Shown: piece after piece, positions 14,658 through 20,721 of the stretch | How the letters are laid out: the number at the start of each line of letters is the position of its first letter | Numbering within the stretch: the stretch's first letter is position 1 | NCBI GenBank assembly: GCA_016844295.1 | Contig: JAENIV010000018.1 | Coordinates: 1 to 20,721, forward strand | DNA length: 20,721 bases | Direction: 5' to 3' | From: Candidatus Berkelbacteria bacterium | GTDB taxonomy: Bacteria > Patescibacteriota > UBA1384 > UBA12157 > JAENIV01 | Notes under the pieces: generated by a model | The model's input: the letters and a program-made list of their open reading frames with translations, nothing else | Databases searched by the model: none | Told to the model about the DNA's origin: nothing | Made by a program: the position numbers and the translations under genes

Positions 14658-15371
14658 TTATTCCGGAATCTCGGTCCAATGTTCTAAGGCAGAAGATGCT
14701 GCCGCGCTTTCAGCCGATTGTTTCGAACTTCCCAAACCCTGTCCGACTAATTTATCTTTTACATAACATCCAACAGTGAAACTTTTTGCATGGTCGGGCC
14801 CTTCTTCAGAAATAACCCTGTACTGTGGAGTTACCCCAATTTGTTCTTGGGAAAGCTCCTGCAAATGACTTTTAGGATCTAAATATAGTTTTTCATCGAT
14901 AATATTTTTAAGGTGTTTGATTAAGTTCTTATTAAGAAACTCAACCGATGCTTTATATCCCTGGTCTAAATAAATCGCTCCGATTAAAGCTTCAAACGCA
15001 TTTGCTAAAATAAGTTGTCTAGATTTTCCTTCAGATTTGGCTTCTCCGCGAGACAAATAAAGGTATTTATCCATATTGATCTCTTTAGCCGCATTCGAAA
15101 GCATGGCACCCCTGACTAAAGCAGAACGAAGGTTCGTTAATTCTCCTTCGGGATTGTCAAAATTTTTATATAAATATTCGGTTACAACAAGTTCTAAAAC
15201 AGCATCACCTAAAAATTCCAGCCTTTCATTGTGATTGAGACCAAATCCGGCGTTTTCATTTAAATATGATCTATGAACAAAAACTTGTTGCAATAGATTG
15301 ATGTCTTTAAAATTAACATTATGCTTTTTTGCAAATATACAAATTTTTTCCACATCTTCACTATTTTTCAA
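14658..15371 (-). CDS. rnc: Ribonuclease III
   Basis: Double-strand-specific endoribonuclease that processes rRNA precursors and structured RNAs. The catalytic domain has VFVHRSYLNENAG, the signature HNERLEFLGDAVLELVVTEY and ANAFEALIGAIYLDQG with the acidic metal ligands. A double-stranded RNA-binding domain follows (DPKSHLQELSQEQIG to SKQSAESAAASSALEHW). The start is ambiguous: TTG 15371 sits three bases after AAGGAGG and gives 237 residues; ATG 15401 would add ten mostly basic residues without a good ribosome binding site. I prefer TTG. It overlaps the end of nusB by 11 bases and is the last gene of the leuS-rpmF-nusB-rnc operon. Confidence 0.94.
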   Translation of the reverse strand: MKNSEDVEKICIFAKKHNVNFKDINLLQQVFVHRSYLNENAGFGLNHNERLEFLGDAVLELVVTEYLYKNFDNPEGELTNLRSALVRGAMLSNAAKEINMDKYLYLSRGEAKSEGKSRQLILANAFEALIGAIYLDQGYKASVEFLNKNLIKHLKNIIDEKLYLDPKSHLQELSQEQIGVTPQYRVISEEGPDHAKSFTVGCYVKDKLVGQGLGSSKQSAESAAASSALEHWTEIPE

Positions 15372-15816
15372 GTTCCTCCTTCGCTTTTTTCGGTTTATCA
15401 TCCTCGGGATTATATCTGGGAGAACTACGGTATACGATCCCTAAAACACCATTGATAAATTTTGATGAATTCTGGCCTCCGAACGTTTTGCCAAGTTCTA
15501 CAGCCTCATTTATGGCAACTTTAGGCGGAACATCGTCAGATTCTAATATTTCATAAATTGAGATTCTAAGAATTGTTTTATCTATCGAAGCAATTTGTTC
15601 TATAGGCCATTCTGGCGCGGCTTTAATAATTTCCGAATCAATATTTTTGATATTTTTTATTATACCTTCAATTGTTTGATCGATAAAACCATCATCGGCA
15701 TCTTCTTCATAATTAGCGATGTTACGATCTTTTATAGATTTAATATCAGTCCCGGGACGAAAATCCCATTCATAAAGAGTTTGCATAACAATTACTCTTG
15801 AAAGGTGCCTGTTCAC
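15361..15816 (-). CDS. nusB: Transcription antitermination factor NusB
   Basis: NusB pairs with S10 (NusE) on boxA RNA to keep RNA polymerase processive through rRNA operons. The all-helical fold is recognisable: MNRHLSRVIVMQTLYEWDFR at the start and the C-terminal LRISIYEILESDDVPPKVAI, NEAVELGKTFGGQNSSKFIN and GVLGIVYR. A charged tail (EDDKPKKAKEELEK) extends past the domain. Length 151 residues. It starts with GTG at 15816, overlapping the rpmF stop in a GTGA arrangement. Adjacency to rnc puts two rRNA-maturation factors on one transcript. Confidence 0.94.
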   Translation of the reverse strand: MNRHLSRVIVMQTLYEWDFRPGTDIKSIKDRNIANYEEDADDGFIDQTIEGIIKNIKNIDSEIIKAAPEWPIEQIASIDKTILRISIYEILESDDVPPKVAINEAVELGKTFGGQNSSKFINGVLGIVYRSSPRYNPEDDKPKKAKEELEK

Positions 15817-16055
15817 TTTACCTCCGCTTTTTCCTCATCTTCCCTCGCTTTACGCCGTTCTTCTTTGGCCTTTGCTTTTTGAGATAATTTTAAAATGTCC
15901 TCACCTTTATAATACCCACATGACGCGCACACTCTATGCGGAATATTAGGTTCTTTGCACGTTGGACATATTGTGAGACTTTTAGTTTTTAAAATTATCT
16001 GCGACTTACGTTTTCCTGAACGGGAACTTGTAATTCTCTTTTTTGGTTCTGCCAT
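15813..16055 (-). CDS. rpmF: Ribosomal protein L32
   Basis: Small zinc-ribbon protein of the 50S subunit. It begins MAEPKKRITSSRSGKRKSQI and has ICPTCKEPNIPHRVCASCGY, a CxxC-x9-CxxC zinc site, then YYKGEDIL. A highly charged tail of ~25 residues (KAKAKEERRKAREDEEKAEV) makes it longer (80 residues) than the common ~57-60. The ATG at 16055 follows GGAG with six bases between; an upstream in-frame ATG at 16067 is less well placed. In the 40-base gap after leuS a weak stem (GTGCT-AAAATA-AGCAC) overlaps the leuS stop. Confidence 0.94.
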   Translation of the reverse strand: MAEPKKRITSSRSGKRKSQIILKTKSLTICPTCKEPNIPHRVCASCGYYKGEDILKLSQKAKAKEERRKAREDEEKAEVK

Positions 16056-16095
16056 TTTAATCTCCAAATTATTTATATACTAAAAGAAACTGTGC

Positions 16096-18495
16096 TTATT
16101 TTAGCACGAAATTAATAATTTTACCAGGGATATAAATAATATTATAAATATTTTTGTTATTGATAGCGCTTTTTACCTTTTCGGTTAGTGCGGCATTTTT
16201 AGCGCTCTCTTCGTCAATATTATTTGTAACTAGGATAATATCTTTTAGCTTGCCGTTTACCTGAACTGCTAAATTAATATTATCCAAAATGACTTTTGAT
16301 TTATCACTAACAGGCCAATAACTTTCGAAAACTGATTTATGATTTCCTAATTCTTGCCAGATCTCTTCTGCTATATGAGGAAATATTGGTGATAATATTT
16401 GAATAATTAAACCGTAATCTTTTTTAGAAATTTTATTATCTAAATGATTAAAAGCGCTCATTAAACTGGCAATCGCGGTATTAATACGAAAATTTTCAAT
16501 ATCTTGAGTAACCTTTTTAATAGTAAAATTTATAATGGATAAGTTTTCCCTGGAAGTACTATTTTTAAACTCTGTGCTTAATGAATATTGCCAAACTTTT
16601 TCAAGAAATCGGTAAATACCGACGATTCCCGAAACCTGCCATTCGCTGTCCTGATCATTCGGACCGACAAACATTTCATATCCTCGTAAAGCATCTGAAG
16701 AATATTTTTCCACCAGTTCATCGGGATTGATGACATTGCCTTTCGACTTAGACATTTTAGCGCCATGAAGGTAAATTAGACCAATATTAAAAAGTTTTTT
16801 AAATGGCTCTCCGTCTTTGTCAAAACCTAATATTTTTAAATCATGTAACGCCATACTTATAAATCTCGCATAAAGCAAATGCATAGTTGCATGTTCTATT
16901 CCGCCAATATATAAATCAACGGGCATCCAGGTATTTATATTTTTGCTAGAAGATAACTCGTGCAAATTCTGCGGGTCTGTAAAACGCAAAAAATACCAAG
17001 ACGAATCCACAAAAGTATCCATTGTATCTGTTTCGCGCATTGCCTTTGTACCACATTTGGGACATTTAGTATTTACAAATTCTTTAGATTGTTTTAGTGG
17101 AGAATCACCCTTGGGTTTAAATTCAATATTTTCCGGCAAAAGAACGGGCAAATCTTTTTCATCAACCGGAACTTCGCCGCACATATCACAATAAACGATA
17201 GGGATAGGCGCCCCCCAATAGCGTTGCCTAGAAATTAGCCAATCTCGTAAGCGAAAATTAGTCTGAAATTCCGCCGAATTTACGGAGTTTAAATCTTTTA
17301 TCATTGTATTTTTAGCAACAGCAGATTTAAGGCCGTTATATTTACCAGAATTTATTAGAACGCCATTATCAAGATAGGGTAAAATATTTTCATCTTTTTT
17401 ACCATTCGGCGAAATAACTTGGGTAATCTCGAGATTAAATTTTTTAGCAAAATCAAAGTCGCGCTTATCGTGTCCCGGAACACACATTACTGCACCCGTC
17501 CCGTAACCCATCAGCACATAATCAGAAATCCAAATGGGGATTTTTTTACTGTTTATAGGATTAATTGCATAAGCACCCGTAAAAACTCCAGTTTTTTTGC
17601 GATGCTCTTTCTCTCTATAAACATCTGATTCGTTTTTAGTTTTTTCAATATAATTTTGAACTTCATCAATATATTTAGGATGAGTAATCGCTTGTACAAC
17701 TTTATTTTCCGGGGCTAAAACCATAAATGTAGATCCGAACAATGTATCAATTCTTGTAGTAAAAACCTCAATTTCTAAATCCGTCTGGTCAACTTTAAAT
17801 TTTAATAAAGCGCCTTCAGATTTACCTATCCAATTGGTCTGTAAAATTTTAGTGCGTTCTGGCCAGTCAAGTTTGGTTAAATTATTTAACAACTTTTCAG
17901 CATATTTAGTTATTTTAAAAAACCATTGTGTGAGTTCTTTTTTAGTAACTTTTGTTTGGCAACGCTCACACTCTCCGCCGACAACCTGCTCATTGGCTAA
18001 ACCAGTTTGACAAGAGCCGCACCAATTTACAGGCGCTTTTTTTCGATAGGCTAAACCGGCGTTGTAAAGTTGCAAAAAAATCCACTGAGTCCATTTATAA
18101 TATTGGGGTTCAGAACTATTAATTTCTCGGGACCAATCATACATAGCCCCAATTTGTTTTAACTGTTCACGAAATCTTTCAATTGCTTTAAGAGTAAATT
18201 CCTTCGGGTGGCGATTGCTTTTTATGGCGGCATTTTCAGCTGGCAAACCGAAAGCGTCATAACCCATAGGATGTAAAATACTTTTGCCATGAAGTTTTTG
18301 ATATCTGGCAATCACGTCTGACAAAACATAGCCGCGCCAATGACCAACATGAAGACCGGCCCCTGAGGGATAGGGGAACATATCTAGGCAATAAAACTTG
18401 GGACGATTCTTGGCTTCTTTCGCCTTGTGAGCGCCAGTCTCCTCCCAAATCTTTTGCCATTTATCGCGGATTTTGGCTGGCTCATATTTTTTCAT
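16096..18495 (-). CDS. leuS: Leucyl-tRNA synthetase
   Basis: Class I synthetase that charges tRNA-Leu and edits mischarged products. The HIGH motif is HVGH (residues 49-52, in PYPSGAGLHVGHWRGY) and the KMSKS motif is KMSKSKGN near residue 580. The CP1 editing domain is present (TTRIDTLFGSTFMVLAPE, the GYGTGAVMCVPGHDKRDFDF segment). Two cysteine pairs of the zinc type are seen (CGSC/CERC and CDMC/CPKC). The C-terminal anticodon region runs through FPHIAEEIWQELG and VQVNGKLK. Length 799 residues, full. It is the first gene of the minus-strand operon. A TATAAT on the minus strand (complement of 18526-18531) lies ~30 bases before the ATG but has a poor -35. Confidence 0.96.
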   Translation of the reverse strand: MKKYEPAKIRDKWQKIWEETGAHKAKEAKNRPKFYCLDMFPYPSGAGLHVGHWRGYVLSDVIARYQKLHGKSILHPMGYDAFGLPAENAAIKSNRHPKEFTLKAIERFREQLKQIGAMYDWSREINSSEPQYYKWTQWIFLQLYNAGLAYRKKAPVNWCGSCQTGLANEQVVGGECERCQTKVTKKELTQWFFKITKYAEKLLNNLTKLDWPERTKILQTNWIGKSEGALLKFKVDQTDLEIEVFTTRIDTLFGSTFMVLAPENKVVQAITHPKYIDEVQNYIEKTKNESDVYREKEHRKKTGVFTGAYAINPINSKKIPIWISDYVLMGYGTGAVMCVPGHDKRDFDFAKKFNLEITQVISPNGKKDENILPYLDNGVLINSGKYNGLKSAVAKNTMIKDLNSVNSAEFQTNFRLRDWLISRQRYWGAPIPIVYCDMCGEVPVDEKDLPVLLPENIEFKPKGDSPLKQSKEFVNTKCPKCGTKAMRETDTMDTFVDSSWYFLRFTDPQNLHELSSSKNINTWMPVDLYIGGIEHATMHLLYARFISMALHDLKILGFDKDGEPFKKLFNIGLIYLHGAKMSKSKGNVINPDELVEKYSSDALRGYEMFVGPNDQDSEWQVSGIVGIYRFLEKVWQYSLSTEFKNSTSRENLSIINFTIKKVTQDIENFRINTAIASLMSAFNHLDNKISKKDYGLIIQILSPIFPHIAEEIWQELGNHKSVFESYWPVSDKSKVILDNINLAVQVNGKLKDIILVTNNIDEESAKNAALTEKVKSAINNKNIYNIIYIPGKIINFVLK

Positions 18496-18533
18496 ATCGT
18501 TATTATTTTATCTTAATAATGGATAATTATAAA

Positions 18534-18549
18534 CTCTGGTGGACCAGAG
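18534..18549. promoter_or_regulatory. 16-base palindrome upstream of leuS
   Basis: CTCTGGT-GG-ACCAGAG has perfect 7-base arms. On the minus strand it lies just upstream of a TATAAT (complement of 18526-18531), where the -35/-10 spacer of a leuS promoter would be, so it could be an operator. It might equally be a boundary mark of the accessory segment. Function not shown. Confidence 0.4.
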
Positions 18550-18673
18550 CCTGAAATTTTGGAACACCTTTTTTGACGTTATTCTCGATTGGGCTCCCAC
18601 GCTAAAAGAGATTTACGAAGCCCAAGAAAACAAACCTATATCAGAAACTAGACAGCCTTCAGGAGACGTCTAG
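18539..18673 (+). other. Small open frame, possible gene remnant
   Basis: A 44-codon frame from GTG 18539 to TAG 18671-18673 encodes a plausible-looking peptide (SLKFWNTFFDVILDWAPTLK, then EIYEAQENKPISETRQPSGD). There is no ribosome binding site, and an in-frame stop (18530-18532) lies just before it. It overlaps the end of the Xre gene by 15 bases on the other strand. It could be the tail of a lost gene or chance. It is the only content I can suggest for the ~160-base gap between leuS and the Xre gene. Confidence 0.2.
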
Positions 18674-18874
18674 TGATTTTATATTTAACACCTTCAAAAC
18701 CCGCTGCAGTTTTTCATAGGAGATATTCTTCTCTCCCCGCTCAACCACCGCGTAATAGTTGGCATTTATTCTCGCTTTTTTAGCCAACTCCAATTGAGTC
18801 AGCCCTGCTTTCTCTCGGGCTTCCCTCAGTTTATTGCCAAGATTTTTGAAAAGTTTTTCATCTTTACTATCCAT
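18659..18874 (-). CDS. Xre-family helix-turn-helix regulator
   Basis: A 71-residue single-domain protein. LGNKLREAREKAGLTQLELA and KKARINANYYAVVERGEKNI form the five-helix Xre/Cro DNA-binding fold, ending VLKVLNIKSLDVS. There is no second domain, as in phage repressors and antitoxin-type regulators. The gene is divergent from the PLD-fold gene with 58 bases between the starts, so it may control both. On the minus strand an extended -10 (TGGTATGAT, complement of 18883-18891) ends eight bases before the ATG, implying a nearly leaderless transcript. TGGAAA 17 bases further up is a weak -35. The regulator call is firm; targets are inferred. Confidence 0.88.
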   Translation of the reverse strand: MDSKDEKLFKNLGNKLREAREKAGLTQLELAKKARINANYYAVVERGEKNISYEKLQRVLKVLNIKSLDVS

Positions 18875-18932
18875 ATATGAATATCATACCAAATTTAGCC
18901 CCATATTTCCAGCATTAATCAAAGGAGGATCA

Positions 18933-19664
18933 ATGAAGTCTCAATCACTAGCCTACAAAAACTATCTAAGACGCCGGCAAAATGAGATTGATGCCGAAAG
19001 ATACCGGAACTTAAAAAAGCTCGATCTTTATGACGAAAAAACATTCTATCGGGCCTTTACCAAAGATCTGCTTAACGCCAACAACGAGGTTGTCATTTAC
19101 AGCCCCTTTGTTTCTAAATACCGATCCGAATACTTTACTAAAACATTGATAGCTCTAAGGAGGAGGAATATCGCCGTTTTTATCTTCACTCGCCCTTTAG
19201 AGGAGGTCGACTATCTAATGCGAAGCGAGGTAGAATGCGCCGTAAAAGACTACGAGACGCTCGGGGCGTGTATGATTTACCTTTCGGGCCTCATACACCA
19301 AAAGGCCGCCATCATCGACAGGGAGATTCTTTGGGAAGGGAGCTTGAATATTCTTTCGCAAAGAGAAAGCAAAGAGATGATGAGACGAACGGCGGATGAA
19401 GATTTAGCAATGCAGGTTATGTCCCACCTTGGACTGAATAAGAAGTTGGCCGAGGGATACAAATTTCAATACGAAAGATTGTATCGAAGTTTGGTTGAAA
19501 ATTCAAAGTTTAACCTTGGTCTTAAATTAATGACTTTTATCGTCGGAGTGACGGGACTTGTGATCATGGCGGTGGCATGGTCGATTCACACCTGTTCGAA
19601 GGTTGCGATATTTTTACTAAAGTGTATTAAATCATTAATGGGCCTGATTAGATTTATTATCTGA
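18933..19664 (+). CDS. Phospholipase-D-fold protein with C-terminal membrane region
   Basis: A 243-residue protein. The core is a single PLD-like domain: NEVVIYSPFVSKYRSEYFTK, then LRRRNIAVFIFTRPLEE, and the HKD catalytic motif H122-x-K124-x4-D129 in IHQKAAIIDREILWEGSLNI followed by LSQRESKEMMRR. Single-HKD proteins usually dimerise to build the active site; relatives are nucleases or helicase-linked domains. Residues ~197-217 and ~223-243 are hydrophobic and probably insert in the membrane, an unusual addition to a nuclease-like domain. The ATG at 18933 follows AAAGGAGG (18921-18928), a strong ribosome binding site that decides the start. Its end overlaps the convergent reverse transcriptase by 30 bases. 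A defence or toxin-like role is possible but unproven. Confidence 0.82.
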   Translation: MKSQSLAYKNYLRRRQNEIDAERYRNLKKLDLYDEKTFYRAFTKDLLNANNEVVIYSPFVSKYRSEYFTKTLIALRRRNIAVFIFTRPLEEVDYLMRSEVECAVKDYETLGACMIYLSGLIHQKAAIIDREILWEGSLNILSQRESKEMMRRTADEDLAMQVMSHLGLNKKLAEGYKFQYERLYRSLVENSKFNLGLKLMTFIVGVTGLVIMAVAWSIHTCSKVAIFLLKCIKSLMGLIRFII

Positions 19665-20111
19665 ATGGGTCTGTATTAGTGTTAATATCTTCCAATTTAA
19701 TATCCGTCTTTTGCTTAAATCACTATTTTTCTGGATAAGTCCCCAATAACTTGAGTAATTTCCAATACTCAAGCGGCTTAGCGCTCTATGCCAGTTACGT
19801 TTGGAAAGTCGCCGACCATTAGGATAAATTTCCGTTCCCAAGAAATGGATTCCCTGTTTTGCCTTAACAATAATATCGTTTTTGGTATTAATTTGGAGCA
19901 TAAGATTTTTAGAAAGAAACTCCACGGCCAACTTTTTTTGACGTTTTAATTCATTAAAATCGGCAGCAACAAAAATAAAATCGTCGCCATAGCGTAAATA
20001 ATGTTTGATCTTTAGATCATGCTTAACATAACGATCAAATTCATTAAAATAAACATTAGCCAATATTTGGCTGGTTAAATTGCCTATCGGGATACTTTTG
20101 GGTCGTGGCCA

Positions 20112-20171
<60 letters not shown>

Positions 20172-20721
20172 GAAACACCAACAACTTCTGATAGTAGATC
20201 AAGGACTTTGGGATCCTTTATTTTCCGCTCCAATATCGCCATTAAAGTTTCCCTGTCTATATTATCAAAAAACTTTTTGATATCCGTTCGCCAGACATAT
20301 GATTGCGGATTTTTCCGCAGAAATTCTCCTGCTCGCTCAATCGCTCCCAGCAGTCCTTTGTTTTTCCGGCACGACCAGACATCGTAAATAAAAGTTTTAT
20401 CGTAAATCTTGACGAGATAATCATAGAGCAAACGGTGAACCACTCTGTCTCGAATGCAAGCTACTTGAATTTCCCGTCGTTTGTTATCACAAACTATAAA
20501 TTTTCGATACGGACCAGGCTTGTAGCAACCATTTTCAATATCTCTTTGCAAGCTGCTAAGATGATTCTCCAGATTATAACGAAAAGTTTCCAATTCCAAA
20601 GTTTTGTTTTTCCCAGCCGAGAAAGCATACCAAGAGTGCCAAATATTTGATAAACTGGTATTAAAAGTAGAGTTATTTTTCGATTTTATCTTAATCAAAA
20701 TTAAGGAGTTTTTCATGGAGA

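Noticed and set aside
18530..18575. GGTGGACC-like stretch near leuS, considered as a T-box antiterminator
   Set aside because: It is on the wrong strand for leuS, lacks the conserved GGTGGNACCGCG core and has no specifier stem or terminator.
19635..19664. PLD gene C-terminus as the variable region of a DGR
   Set aside because: The segment encodes a hydrophobic membrane tail, not a C-type-lectin-like domain, and no second near-copy rich in A differences was seen.

Overview
The window looks like chromosome from a member of the Patescibacteria (Candidate Phyla Radiation) that uses the standard genetic code (UGA serves only as a stop). The evidence is AT-rich DNA with very tight, overlapping gene packing, a short PheS, a PheT that lacks the N-terminal tRNA-binding (EMAP-like) domain, an RNA polymerase alpha subunit with no C-terminal domain, a GAD-less AspRS, a four-helix membrane protein next to pheS, and a PaaX-type regulator. 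I cannot name the class or species.

Layout. (1) 1-3048, plus strand: the end of a LysM protein, a single-pass membrane protein, adk, a broken map, and an RluF/RsuA-type pseudouridine synthase. (2) 3056-7277: a well-formed extended -10 promoter followed by infA-rpmJ-rpsM-rpsK-rpsD-rpoA-rplQ-rplM-rpsI, closed by a rho-independent terminator. rpsK is out of frame near its start. (3) 7281-12966: rbfA from an apparently leaderless promoter, a four-helix membrane protein, pheS, pheT, a frame-broken aspS, and a D-Ala-D-Ala carboxypeptidase. (4) 12993-13789: a GC-richer orphan membrane-protein gene on the minus strand with its own terminator. (5) 13847-18495: a PaaX-like regulator facing the minus-strand operon leuS-rpmF-nusB-rnc. 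(6) 18530-20721: an accessory segment holding a small Xre regulator, a divergent phospholipase-D-fold protein with a C-terminal membrane region, and a convergent reverse transcriptase of the diversity-generating-retroelement (DGR) type.

Most of the window is translation housekeeping: initiation factor, ribosomal proteins, three aminoacyl-tRNA synthetases, ribosome and rRNA maturation factors, and N-terminal Met processing.

The most unusual feature is in the accessory segment. The reverse transcriptase is split exactly at a (GA)20 dinucleotide tract (20115-20154) that sits beside a GC-rich hairpin. Losing one GA unit, or gaining two, would fuse the two halves into one open frame that keeps the catalytic residues. 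This is the geometry of a slipped-strand on/off switch, although an assembly or sequencing error has to be excluded. Three essential genes (map, rpsK, aspS) are also broken by small deletions or frame slips. That clustering argues for local sequence errors or mixed-strain assembly at least as strongly as for real gene decay.
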